This document shows, in pieces, positions 33,493 through 42,311 of a stretch of DNA of 64,000 nt. The notes under the pieces are model-generated. The model did no database searches and was not told the origin of the DNA. It worked only from the letters and a program-made list of their open reading frames with translations. The DNA comes from Aquimarina spongiae. Lineage in GTDB: Bacteria > Bacteroidota > Bacteroidia > Flavobacteriales > Flavobacteriaceae. Location of the stretch: assembly GCF_900141785.1 (NCBI RefSeq), contig NZ_FQYP01000008.1:124001-188000 (forward strand), given 5' to 3'. The first letter of the stretch is position 1; every line of letters starts with the position of its first letter. Made by a program: the position numbers and the translations under genes.

Positions 33493-36238
33493 TTCTTTTG
33501 GCATAAAACATAACAAGACCCAACAGAAATATTCCTAAAATTAACCAAACTCCATATTTCAGAAACATATTTGTGTTTTGTACAGGAGCATTATCTCCAA
33601 TGATGATTAAAGATCCCCAATATGAGGGAGGTATTGTATTTCTATACTGATTTATGATATTTAGTTTTGCCTTTTGCAACGCAGCAGATTTGGTAAGCCC
33701 TTGATCCAGTCCCTGATAAAAATCTACCATCAAATCCTTGCTTGTTTTATCATTAATCGTCCAAAGCGAGGAAACCACACTTTTTGCTCCAGAATGAAAA
33801 AAGCCTCTGGCCAAACTCATTACTCCTTCTCCTTTTTTAAGTTCCCCTATAGAAGTATTACATGCGCTAAGTACTACCATCTCAGCCTGATTTTTCATTG
33901 CGTAGATCTCATTAGCAAACATTTTTTGATCTCTAAATGCTATCCAATGGTTGCCAGTAGTTCCAATATCTGCATGTGTAGATAAGTGAATAATTCTATA
34001 ATCATTAACCCTATTTTGCCAATCTGTCTTTTTTGCCTGCTCTTCTAGTAATACATCTCCGTTATATATTTTACTAATTTCCTTTATTTCTGTATCACTA
34101 AAGTTTAATCGCGACAATTCCATTGGGTCAAATTGCATAGGAGCAATCCCCATAAAGTTCTTTTTGGGGGCAATCGTAATTTTCTCTTTAGCATTCAAAT
34201 AGGACATAGAGTATGCATAGTTCACCTCAACATTTTCGATCAAATATTCAGATTTTTGAGGATCTACCACCAAGGTTTCAAAAGGAATCTGTTGCAAGAT
34301 ATAATCAGGAATAACGGTTAATTCTGTTCCTCTAATTCTCGTGTATCCGTCTTTAGGGAGAATAGAATTAAATACTTTATTTGATAGCACCGTAAATGTG
34401 TCTAATTCGTCTCGAGAGCGAGCCAAATTGGTCAATAGTTGATACATTTCAATACCATTTTTATTTACCAAAGTAGGTTGCTGAATTTTATAGAATAAAA
34501 CATCATCTCCTGTGTTTAATAATCCATATCCCTGATCTTCATTAAGAATATATTGCAACACCGATTTTGTTTGGGAAATGTACTTTTTCTTAAAGTCAGT
34601 ATAAGGCAATACAATGACATTCTTTTTTAAACGGGCATAGTCAGGAAAAGCGACTGTAACCGAATCCATAAAACGATTATATCTGTCTTTTTGTACATAC
34701 ACTTCATTTCGTGAAAGATCGTCTTTTTTCTCACGATTGTTCTCGGCTATTGCAATTGCCCTTTTTAGTTCAAATTCCCGTTTGGCAATGTGCTCCGGCA
34801 GTTTAGAAATCTCCTTGGCTTGCTCGTGCGTTATATTTTCTAACAATAACAAGGCTTTATTTCTTTCCATAAAATAATAGGCCTCTTCTGGTTGATGCAA
34901 CAAATAACAAACCTCGACTGCTTTCATATATAATTTGGCTCCTTGTTCTCTCCAAAAAAGTTTGGACTGATATTCTGTACTTTCCAACCTAATAATATCT
35001 ACAAGCCGATCGGCTAATCTAAAAGTAAGTAGTGCTTGCTCTAAGTATTTGGAGTCTTGTTGATGTTTATAATACGATATCCAACCATTTCCTTTGGTTA
35101 CGATATGATTGAGCAAGGTGATTTTATCTAATGCAAGTTCCAGTTCTTCTTTTGACGGCAACTTGTATAATGCTATCTCTTGAGTAATATCTATTTGGTA
35201 AGTAATCGCTTTCTGATAGTATAATATTCCTTTTTCAAACTCCTTTTTGGCAACATAAAAATCCCCTAAATTTTCATAGGGATCTGTATAACTGCTATCT
35301 ATTGCGATCGCTTTCTGTAAGTTGGTATACGCCCTATCATAATCAGATAGTTTTAATTGACAAAGCCCTAAACTATTAAATACTTTTGCCAGATTTTGCT
35401 GTTTTAAATTTGAAGAATCCTTTAATATGATTTCGTATTGTGGAATTGCATTTTTGTATTCACCAAGCTTTAGTAAACGATTACCTTCTAGTTGTTTTAT
35501 TCTTCGACTATAACTATCAGTATTTCTTAAGTTGCTCTTATCAATAAAAGAGTTTGCAATATTTAATTTTTCATATATCAAATCAGAATTTTCCCTATAT
35601 CCCATTAGTGCATAAATATTGGCCAATTGAATATTACTATGAATAATCTTTTTATAATCGGAAATTTTTAAATCGCTTTTATTGGTATAAAAACTAATTA
35701 GATACTCAAAGTTTTCAACTGACTTATAAAAATCGCCAATGGCCATATACGAACTACCTAGTTCTTGGTAAGAGAACAAAATTTTATCTTTCTTGGGAAG
35801 GGCTGCATCGCAATATCTTTTTCCTTTTTCAACTATCTCTTCATAATAGTTAATCGCATCATAAAAGTTTTGAATTCTTGAATTAAAATAACCTAAATTG
35901 TAGAGTGTTTTGTTCAAAGAACAATTTTCTATATCCGGAAGTGTTCTTTTTATTTGCAACGATTTTTCTGTATAGTAAATTGCTTGTTTTATGTCTTCTT
36001 TTTTTCTTCCCTTTGTCCAATTTTTGAAATACCATTTACTACCTAGATCATGAAAACAATCTGCTAGTATATTTGAAGCCAAACTCTTTTTGTGTACATT
36101 AAAAAAAGAATCAATCTTTTGTTCTTTAACTTCACGTTTAAGTTTTAGCCCAATTATCTTGTCAAATTCTTCTTTCTCCTGAGAATAACTAAAAATCACA
36201 AAGAAGAAAAAGATAAAAGATAAAGAATAGGTATTCAT
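33482..36238 (-). CDS. Exported, membrane-anchored TPR-CHAT protease
   Basis: 918 residues. Signal peptide (YSLSFIFFFFVIFSYSQ) followed by about 400 residues of TPR repeats (NLAKVFNSLGLCQLKLSDYDRAY, ENLGDFYVAKKEFEKGILYYQ). A linker and then the CHAT caspase-like domain cover about 600-885, with catalytic His755 (IIHLSTHAD) and Cys793 (VVLSACNTS) both present. A C-terminal membrane helix (about GVWLILGIFLLGLVMFY) ends in a basic tail. With an N-terminal signal, the protease should face the periplasm. It is convergent with the anti-sigma-like gene and upstream, on the same strand, of no paralogue. CHAT proteases next to ECF factors are known to cut partner proteins in signalling, for example TPR-CHAT with Csx30 in type III-E CRISPR. 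That role is inferred here. Confidence 0.88.
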   Translation of the reverse strand: MNTYSLSFIFFFFVIFSYSQEKEEFDKIIGLKLKREVKEQKIDSFFNVHKKSLASNILADCFHDLGSKWYFKNWTKGRKKEDIKQAIYYTEKSLQIKRTLPDIENCSLNKTLYNLGYFNSRIQNFYDAINYYEEIVEKGKRYCDAALPKKDKILFSYQELGSSYMAIGDFYKSVENFEYLISFYTNKSDLKISDYKKIIHSNIQLANIYALMGYRENSDLIYEKLNIANSFIDKSNLRNTDSYSRRIKQLEGNRLLKLGEYKNAIPQYEIILKDSSNLKQQNLAKVFNSLGLCQLKLSDYDRAYTNLQKAIAIDSSYTDPYENLGDFYVAKKEFEKGILYYQKAITYQIDITQEIALYKLPSKEELELALDKITLLNHIVTKGNGWISYYKHQQDSKYLEQALLTFRLADRLVDIIRLESTEYQSKLFWREQGAKLYMKAVEVCYLLHQPEEAYYFMERNKALLLLENITHEQAKEISKLPEHIAKREFELKRAIAIAENNREKKDDLSRNEVYVQKDRYNRFMDSVTVAFPDYARLKKNVIVLPYTDFKKKYISQTKSVLQYILNEDQGYGLLNTGDDVLFYKIQQPTLVNKNGIEMYQLLTNLARSRDELDTFTVLSNKVFNSILPKDGYTRIRGTELTVIPDYILQQIPFETLVVDPQKSEYLIENVEVNYAYSMSYLNAKEKITIAPKKNFMGIAPMQFDPMELSRLNFSDTEIKEISKIYNGDVLLEEQAKKTDWQNRVNDYRIIHLSTHADIGTTGNHWIAFRDQKMFANEIYAMKNQAEMVVLSACNTSIGELKKGEGVMSLARGFFHSGAKSVVSSLWTINDKTSKDLMVDFYQGLDQGLTKSAALQKAKLNIINQYRNTIPPSYWGSLIIIGDNAPVQNTNMFLKYGVWLILGIFLLGLVMFYAKRTKT

Positions 36239-36255
36239 TCTTCTAAATATTAAGC

Positions 36256-37545
36256 TTATTCTATTGGGTTTTTAGGAATAATTTTTCCACCCTTAAAAAA
36301 ACTTTTAAGTTCGTCTGAGATATATGAAGTACTTAACAAAAGTTCTTTTAAAGTCTCAGGGATCTGAAATTCACCGCGTTCTCTCGATTCCTGAAGGATT
36401 TCTGCAACATTTGCTGTAACTAAAGCAGCAGAATAAGAAGTTCCAGACACGTTAACATTTAGTAAAGGTCTATCCTCTCTTGTTTTAAATTCTAGAGCAT
36501 AATCATAGAATGGAGCCGCAACGTCTATATTAATTGGACCAAAGTTAGATCCACTTGCTCTTTCAACATTAGTAATCTTATTACCTTCTATTATTTCGGG
36601 AATACCTGAAAATCCTCCTGTACTAAGAATATTAACCTCGGGATATCCAGATGGATAATGAAAATACCTTTCTTGATCTGTATTCCATCCTCTATTTCCT
36701 GAAGATGAAACTATTAACGTATTCTGAGACATTTCTTGTATTAAACCTTTTAATATATCCTGTTTTACATCTAGATAATGACCAAAACTTGCATTAACGA
36801 TACTAATCTGAGGTATCTTTTTAACATAATTCATTGAACAAACTAAGTTCCAATAAGATCCTTTACCTAAACTATCAAAAGCTTTAATTGGTAGTATCCG
36901 AAACCCTATTCCTCTCTTATTCAATTCATTGGTAATAATTTTAGTAACATACGTACCATGATTATGATCATCAAACACATCATTATCTCCATTAACAAAA
37001 TCCCATCCGGATACTTCACCATCGCAATAGCTAATTGAATTAGAGGTTCTAAAAAAAAACAAATCTGGTTCCCATTTCCTATAATAATCTATACCGGTAT
37101 CTATGATAGCAATATCTACTTTTGATTCACTATTATCTACAACAGTTATATCATTTTGAGTAAAGTTGTCATTTAATATTTGTCCGTTGGGGTTCCCTGC
37201 ATTAGGTATTTCAAAATGAAACTGCCTGTCTCCTTCAACCCCTTCAGCCCCCTCTTCTTCGCTCAAACTACTTACGGCATCTTCTATATTAGTCGAACCG
37301 GGATCTATGGTCCATAATTCTAAGGTCTCATCTCCACAAGAACATCTTGACACTTCAGTTACATGAAGTACTCTAAAAATAGAATCAAGATTGATGGAGT
37401 CTTTCGGTATTTTGTATCTTACTACTATTTGATTGTCACTTAGATATTCATTAGGAGGTACCTGTTGCGAACTTTCATCTATACTTGAATCGCAACAAAC
37501 TAAAATCGTGGATAATACTACAAGTAAGAAAAAATTTAATTTCAT
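36256..37545 (-). CDS. Lipoprotein subtilisin-like S8 serine peptidase
   Basis: 429 residues from the ATG at 37545; an upstream TTG in frame is less likely. A lipoprotein signal ends in LSTILVCCDSS. The catalytic triad is complete: Asp149 (IAIIDTGID), His196 (DDHNHGTYV) and Ser370 (VSGTSYSAA), with the oxyanion Asn284 in SSSGNRG. Between lipobox and catalytic domain lies a propeptide-like region (about 35-110) with YKIPKDSINLDSIF and an acidic AVSSLSEEEGAEG segment. It should be anchored to a membrane on the periplasmic or outer face. It lies 17 bp upstream of the CHAT gene on the same strand, so the two are probably co-transcribed. The substrate is unknown. Confidence 0.9.
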   Translation of the reverse strand: MKLNFFLLVVLSTILVCCDSSIDESSQQVPPNEYLSDNQIVVRYKIPKDSINLDSIFRVLHVTEVSRCSCGDETLELWTIDPGSTNIEDAVSSLSEEEGAEGVEGDRQFHFEIPNAGNPNGQILNDNFTQNDITVVDNSESKVDIAIIDTGIDYYRKWEPDLFFFRTSNSISYCDGEVSGWDFVNGDNDVFDDHNHGTYVTKIITNELNKRGIGFRILPIKAFDSLGKGSYWNLVCSMNYVKKIPQISIVNASFGHYLDVKQDILKGLIQEMSQNTLIVSSSGNRGWNTDQERYFHYPSGYPEVNILSTGGFSGIPEIIEGNKITNVERASGSNFGPINIDVAAPFYDYALEFKTREDRPLLNVNVSGTSYSAALVTANVAEILQESRERGEFQIPETLKELLLSTSYISDELKSFFKGGKIIPKNPIE

Positions 37546-37611
37546 AAATTTTAGATTTACATGGATCAAAAAATATTAGAATTAACTCAATGCCTATATG
37601 TAATCCTTCAT

Positions 37612-37821
37612 TTACTCTACATCTGCTGCACTTTCTTCTTCCCTTTCTAAACTGCTAACTGCTTCACTATACGTTTCGAGTTCTTCTGGTTCTCCTATTT
37701 GTATATTTGATAAAATCAGTTCTTCTTTACTTGTAAAGATTTCCTCGTCAGCATCGCTTGAAGAACAGTTTGTAAATAAAAATGATTGTAATACAATTAG
37801 TAACAAAAAAGATTTTTTCAT
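37612..37821 (-). CDS. Small acidic lipoprotein beside the subtilase (69 aa)
   Basis: The start is the ATG at 37821, giving a lipoprotein signal (MKKSFLLLIVLQSFLFTNCS) with lipid-attachment Cys19. The mature part is only about 50 residues and very acidic. Its last stretch, YSEAVSSLEREEESAADVE, resembles the AVSSLSEEEGAEGVEGD segment in the propeptide-like region of the neighbouring subtilase. It may be a free propeptide-like inhibitor or a remnant of a duplicated subtilase N-terminus. It precedes the subtilase by 66 bp on the same strand. Confidence 0.65.
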   Translation of the reverse strand: MKKSFLLLIVLQSFLFTNCSSSDADEEIFTSKEELILSNIQIGEPEELETYSEAVSSLEREEESAADVE

Positions 37822-37909
37822 GAATAAAAATTTTGACATTTGTGTGTTTTCTTTTTAAAAATAGTTAATTGTTACTAATTTAACGTTTTTTAAATCAATT
37901 ATTTACGGA

Positions 37910-39172
37910 TTACAACTTTATAAATTCTACCCTGCGGTTTTTGGCTTTACCTTCTAGCAAAGAATTATCGGCTACAGGTTCTGCCTCTCCTCTGCCTTCG
38001 ATACTCAACAAGGTTTCATCAATATTGAACTGAGATACCAGTATATCTTTTACTGCCTCAGCTCTTTGTTCTGAAAGTATGAGATTCGATTCCTCATCAC
38101 CCTCATCATCGGTATGACCAATAATATGAATAGTAAAATTATCTTGCTGTAAAGCATTTGCGATCCTTTTTAAAATTCCGAAAGACTCTGGTTTAAGCAC
38201 TGCAGATCCTGAATCAAACTGGATGGCATTGGTAGAAAATTTTCCTTCTTCGATGAGCTGCCCACGTATATCTTGTCCTCCAACTGCAAATTTAAAGTCG
38301 GAGATCAAAAAATCATCTGCATAGCCTTTCATATGCAATTTTATCTTTGATAATTGCACATTGGGAACTAGTCTCGGTACATCCACAATTTTTACTTTGT
38401 TTACCCACATTCTAAACCTCGTCTTATTAACCGCTATCGAAATATGGGCGGGCTGATAAAACTCCTCATGAATCACGTGATCAATGTTGTTTCCTATGAG
38501 ATGTTTGCCATTAACTCTATTATTAATCCATACCTGGTTCTTCAAAGCCGTCCAAAAACCAACTGAAACCTCAACACGATTCTTACCTCTAAACTTGTAA
38601 GATTCGTCCTCATCTAAACAAACCCAAAAACGCGATCCTACCCCACCGTTGTTTGCAGGGTAATTGGTAAGCATCATATCAAACTCAATCGTATATTCTT
38701 TGGGTAGTTTTTGATCCAAAAGTGGCAAATAGTTGGATTTATCACTCATTTTTAACCATTTTCTGCCCAACACTTCTACCAACTCGCCAGTACCATCGGT
38801 ATCCCATTTTGAAGGAAAATCTCCTAAGTTATCCAAAGAAAAATCATCATAAAACAGAATATCATTCCCTGCTACAAAGTCGAACTTGGTATACATGGTA
38901 ATGTTTCCATATTCCTTTTCTGAAACCGTTTCTGTTTCTGACTCCATAGTTCCTTGATTCCCATTTTCATTGGATGTTCCTCTAGGGTTTTTCTCTAAGG
39001 TTTTATCAATGGTTTTACTTGTTTTTTGAGCTACTTTTTCACCAGTTTTTTGGATGACTACTTCTTTGGCCTTTTCTTCAGCCTTTTTTGCTATTTTTTT
39101 CCAAAACTGTGCTTCCGCATTTTGTGATATACACAATGCTATTCCTACGAGTATTATTGTTAATCCCCTCAT
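37910..39172 (-). CDS. OmpA-family outer-membrane/peptidoglycan-associated protein
   Basis: 420 residues. Signal peptide (LTIILVGIALCISQNAEAQ), then a Lys/Glu-rich amphipathic segment (WKKIAKKAEEKAKEVVIQK). The middle region (about 95-300) resembles a concanavalin-like fold (FYDDFSLDNLGDFPSKWD, YTIEFDMMLTNYPANNGG). The C-terminal OmpA domain (about 305-420) carries the peptidoglycan-binding motif IIGHTDDEGDEESNLILSEQRAE, with KNRRVEFIKL at the very end. It should attach the outer membrane to the cell wall. It is on the same strand as the subtilase cluster but separated from the small lipoprotein by 88 bp; whether it belongs to that system is unknown. Confidence 0.88.
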   Translation of the reverse strand: MRGLTIILVGIALCISQNAEAQFWKKIAKKAEEKAKEVVIQKTGEKVAQKTSKTIDKTLEKNPRGTSNENGNQGTMESETETVSEKEYGNITMYTKFDFVAGNDILFYDDFSLDNLGDFPSKWDTDGTGELVEVLGRKWLKMSDKSNYLPLLDQKLPKEYTIEFDMMLTNYPANNGGVGSRFWVCLDEDESYKFRGKNRVEVSVGFWTALKNQVWINNRVNGKHLIGNNIDHVIHEEFYQPAHISIAVNKTRFRMWVNKVKIVDVPRLVPNVQLSKIKLHMKGYADDFLISDFKFAVGGQDIRGQLIEEGKFSTNAIQFDSGSAVLKPESFGILKRIANALQQDNFTIHIIGHTDDEGDEESNLILSEQRAEAVKDILVSQFNIDETLLSIEGRGEAEPVADNSLLEGKAKNRRVEFIKL

Positions 39173-39223
39173 GATTTCTTGTTTTTATGTTTAATATGTG
39201 TTTTGTACTGATGTGCTATCGAT

Positions 39224-39991
39224 CTATAGCTTTATGTTTTGATGATCATATACTATCTGGTAAGTGAATATCCCTTCTGGATGATTTTGCAGTTTCACTT
39301 CAACAATATTCCCATATTCATCATATTGATGTTCTGAAACGAGTTGGTATCCATCATACAAGATTGAGGTAACTTCCCTTGTTTGATAAAACAACATGCC
39401 GATCGAATTGGTGGTTTGCAGTTGATCTTGTATCAATGTTAAAGCTGTTGGGACCATTATATCTTTGCACAATCCCAAATTGGAATTAGTATTGATTTCT
39501 AAAGCTTTGATGTCGTCGACAAGAATGGTTTTCAAGTCGTTATTCTCTCCCAGAAAGAAATGCGATTTATTGGTGTCATTGGTAACCAAATAACTATGAT
39601 GCTGCAGATTATACTGAGCCTGCATTTTGGAAAACTTCTCACCTTTATGCATCTGTATCTCAATAAGGTTTCCCTCATCGTATACAAATCGAAAGTTTGA
39701 TTTTGGAATTGCCGGATTCGTAGAAGTTTCAGTAATTTCTGCAATACGGTCCCGATCATTATACTTGATAAACGAAGTAGCTATATGATGATCATACGAA
39801 TTGGATCTGATAATGGATAGTAAACGATAATGTTCATCATATCCAAAAGTTGTGGTCGTTTGTTGCTCTGGATGTTCCTCATTGATTTCGATTATTTTTT
39901 TGGGAAGCCAATAAGTAAAACCTGGTTTTGGTTTGCAAAAAGCTCCAAAAGAACAATTCAAAATGAATAAGAGTGTGAAAAATCTGGTCAT
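39224..39991 (-). CDS. Exported protein with YD-repeat-like strands, unknown function (255 aa)
   Basis: Signal peptide (FFTLLFILNCSFGAFC). The body has alternating segments such as TFGYDEHYRLLSIIRSN, FIKYNDRDRIAEITET, FRFVYDEGNLIEIQM and EHQYDEYGNIVEVKLQNH, which resemble loosely spaced RHS/YD-type beta-strands, without a shell or toxin domain. It lies 51 bp upstream of the OmpA-type gene on the same strand. About 40 bp before its ATG is a single copy of the AAAGGTTAACA arm found twice in the sigma-factor promoter, so it may share regulation with that locus. Confidence 0.7.
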   Translation of the reverse strand: MTRFFTLLFILNCSFGAFCKPKPGFTYWLPKKIIEINEEHPEQQTTTTFGYDEHYRLLSIIRSNSYDHHIATSFIKYNDRDRIAEITETSTNPAIPKSNFRFVYDEGNLIEIQMHKGEKFSKMQAQYNLQHHSYLVTNDTNKSHFFLGENNDLKTILVDDIKALEINTNSNLGLCKDIMVPTALTLIQDQLQTTNSIGMLFYQTREVTSILYDGYQLVSEHQYDEYGNIVEVKLQNHPEGIFTYQIVYDHQNIKL

Positions 39992-40029
39992 AATTTTAGT
40001 CTTTACACTCCTTTATGAGGAATTCCTCA

Positions 40030-40040
40030 AAAGGTTAACA
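40030..40040. promoter_or_regulatory. Extra copy of the AAAGGTTAACA half-site upstream of the 39991 gene
   Basis: It is identical to the left arm at 32129-32139 and shares flanking CAAAA. Relative to the minus-strand gene it reads TGTTAACCTTT, the same orientation and similar distance as the right arm has to the sigma gene. A chance match of an 11-mer cannot be excluded. Confidence 0.35.
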
Positions 40041-40077
40041 TGTAATGACTAGTTGACCGAAGTTTAATATGTAAAAA

Positions 40078-40476
40078 TTACATTTTCTCCCAGATTTTGT
40101 CGGCATTTAATCGAAAACTGCCCAGGTGATCAAAAGTACATTCATCTGGAGAAATGATGGATAAAAAAGTGTTCTGATCCTTATTGCGATACAAGTGATA
40201 CATCTCTCCTACAATGGGTTCAAAAGTAAATTTGGCACTATATACCAAATTGTTATACTCGTATTCTTCTAGCAAGGCATCATATGCTGCTTTGAGCTCA
40301 TCGTATCGAGCTTTAATTTGTTTATTTACCTTATGAATATTGGTGTTTTTCCAGGCAACAGTATCATTTGTAGTAATCACTGGCGCTCCCAAATCTGTTG
40401 CATAGGGCTTGAGGGCTGCATCATAACTTTCGCTTTCCTCATTATATACGATATGGTCTGGTTTTTTCTTTTTCAT
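40078..40476 (-). CDS. DUF2452 family protein (132 aa)
   Basis: The sequence matches the DUF2452 pattern: a Lys-rich start (MKKKKPDHIVYNEE), LKPYATDLGAPVITTNDTVA, then a helical segment (INKQ-type KARYDELKAAYDALLEEYEY) and FTFEPIVGEMYHLYRN followed by FLSIISPDE. The biochemical role is unknown. It is on the same strand as, and 62 bp downstream of, the TIGR03643 gene of the photolyase cluster, and proteins of this family commonly accompany that cluster in Bacteroidota. No signal peptide; cytoplasmic. Confidence 0.82.
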   Translation of the reverse strand: MKKKKPDHIVYNEESESYDAALKPYATDLGAPVITTNDTVAWKNTNIHKVNKQIKARYDELKAAYDALLEEYEYNNLVYSAKFTFEPIVGEMYHLYRNKDQNTFLSIISPDECTFDHLGSFRLNADKIWEKM

Positions 40477-40538
40477 CTATCTTGGCTATATAATACTCCT
40501 TTGATTACAAAATAATAATTATTGATCGTATGCACCAA

Positions 40539-40814
40539 TTATCGCTTTGAAATCTTATTATGTGTTATTTGTTTTTGTCTTGTGCACTTAAAACGTCCTT
40601 CTTCAAAAGAGCGCTTCTTCAGGTGTTTGGTTTTTCTACCCTGTACACGTTTTCGCCACATTCTAAAACTGGAAGGTTTCATCTGTCGACGCATTAATTG
40701 TATTACTTCCTGCTCTTTGAGCCCAAATTGTAATAAAATGGCATCAAAAGGAGTTCGATCTTCCCATGCCATTTCTATAATTCTGTCAATATCTCTTATG
40801 GATAACTCTTTCAT
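40539..40814 (-). CDS. TIGR03643-family small protein (91 aa)
   Basis: Very conserved short family: DIDRIIEMAWEDRTPFDAIL, QFGLKEQEVIQLMRRQMKPS, FRMWRKRVQGRKTKHLKKR. The TIGR03643 pattern includes an HTH-like segment (LKEQEVIQLMRRQ) and a very basic C-terminus, which suggests nucleic acid contact. The start lies directly after the stop of the photolyase gene, so the genes are co-translated. This family is found beside cryptochrome/photolyase genes and probably supports DNA repair or light signalling; the exact role is unknown. Confidence 0.85.
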   Translation of the reverse strand: MKELSIRDIDRIIEMAWEDRTPFDAILLQFGLKEQEVIQLMRRQMKPSSFRMWRKRVQGRKTKHLKKRSFEEGRFKCTRQKQITHNKISKR

Positions 40815-42311
40815 TTATTCTATTTTTTTCCTTCCGGGAAGGGTATGTTTTTTCAAAATTCGTAATGCTTCTCGCTGTACCAAAGGATCATCTTTCATAT
40901 CCCATAAAGCTTTACTTGCCGTTTTCCGAGTAGAATGAATATCCACTACTGGAGATGGATAGTCTTCTCCCAAAACAAAGTTGTTAAACTTTTGATCCAA
41001 GGTGGTCATCTTATAAGGCTCATGGATAAATTCTAATGGAACATTACGCAGTTCCGGCACCCATTTTTTTATGAATTCGCCCTCTGGATCATGTGTGATA
41101 CTATTTTTTACCGGATTGTATACTCGTAGCATATTGATTCCCGTTTCTCCTGCTTGCATCTGTAGTTGCGGAAAATGAATTCCCGGCTCGAAGTCCAGAA
41201 ATAAGCTGGATAAATAGGCGCTCGCTTCTTGCCAGGGTTGCCATAGGTTATGTGTAAAAAAAGACACCACCATCGCCCGCATTCTAAAATTGAGATATCC
41301 GGTTTCCTTCAGACAGCGCATACAAGCATCGATCAAAGGATAGCCCGTTTTCCCTTCTCGCCAAGCCTTTTGATATTCTGCCGAAACTTTCTTTTTAAGT
41401 CTGTGATATCCCTTGTTTATACTTTCGAACTCCATAACATCTTCCATCTCGAATTTTTGTATGAAATGGACCTGCCAATGCAACCTAGAGGTAAAAGCAT
41501 CAATTTGCTTTTTGTTTTCAGATACTTTTCGAAATTCCATCGCATATTGAAATACTTGCCGTATCGACAAGTTTCCCCATGCTAGATATGGGGATAAACG
41601 ACTACATCCTTTTCTAGATAGTTCGGGTTTTGAAATATGAAAGCTATAATTTTTATACCGTCCTTTATAGAAGAAAGATTTCAAATATTTCATGGCAGTT
41701 TCGATACCTCCCCGTTGAAACTTGGAGGTTTCATCTACTTCCAAAGATTCAATATTAAATACTTTTTCCAGGTTTTTTATTTTATCTAATGAGATAAAAT
41801 TATCCTTGGTAGCCTTACATTCAAATTGGGGTTCCATCAAGTATTTTTCAAAATCCTCTCTCCAAGTGCTTCTGTTTTTTAATCCTCTAATGATCCCATT
41901 ATTACCATTTTCGTTCCAGGTGATCAAATTGTTTTTACAGAATATCCTGAACACTTTGTCTCGGTCATAGGTTTTACGTATTCCTGTTTCCTGATGAGAA
42001 AACACAGTATCAATTTTCCAAAATTGTTGGAGTGTACTAAAAACCTGAATCACCTCGGAAGAAACGGCCAATACTTTGGTATTATAAGCCGTTAACTCGT
42101 GATTCAAATCAATTAGGGATTGTCTGATAAAGTTCCAGTGCCGCTCACTGTAATGGTGATCTTCCTTTAATGATTTTTCAAAAACATACAATAGTAAAGT
42201 AGGTTTACCCGAAGACATTGCGTTATGGATTGCTTCATTATCCTCTAAGCGCAAATCTCTTTTAAACCAAACTACATTCACCTGCTCTTTTGCATTAGTA
42301 CTCATCTGCAT
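40815..42311 (-). CDS. Photolyase/cryptochrome family protein (FAD-binding, subclass not settled)
   Basis: 498 residues. The N-terminal alpha/beta antenna domain begins [18 protein letters not shown]. The FAD-binding domain includes [54 protein letters not shown] and [19 protein letters not shown], then [20 protein letters not shown]. The fold and FAD pocket are intact. It differs from the other two paralogues in this cluster and does not show the canonical class I QWxxxTG stretch, so function as a CPD photolyase or a cryptochrome cannot be decided. Either the ATG at 42311 or that at 42305 may be used; both overlap the preceding gene. Confidence 0.85.
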   Translation of the reverse strand: MQMSTNAKEQVNVVWFKRDLRLEDNEAIHNAMSSGKPTLLLYVFEKSLKEDHHYSERHWNFIRQSLIDLNHELTAYNTKVLAVSSEVIQVFSTLQQFWKIDTVFSHQETGIRKTYDRDKVFRIFCKNNLITWNENGNNGIIRGLKNRSTWREDFEKYLMEPQFECKATKDNFISLDKIKNLEKVFNIESLEVDETSKFQRGGIETAMKYLKSFFYKGRYKNYSFHISKPELSRKGCSRLSPYLAWGNLSIRQVFQYAMEFRKVSENKKQIDAFTSRLHWQVHFIQKFEMEDVMEFESINKGYHRLKKKVSAEYQKAWREGKTGYPLIDACMRCLKETGYLNFRMRAMVVSFFTHNLWQPWQEASAYLSSLFLDFEPGIHFPQLQMQAGETGINMLRVYNPVKNSITHDPEGEFIKKWVPELRNVPLEFIHEPYKMTTLDQKFNNFVLGEDYPSPVVDIHSTRKTASKALWDMKDDPLVQREALRILKKHTLPGRKKIE

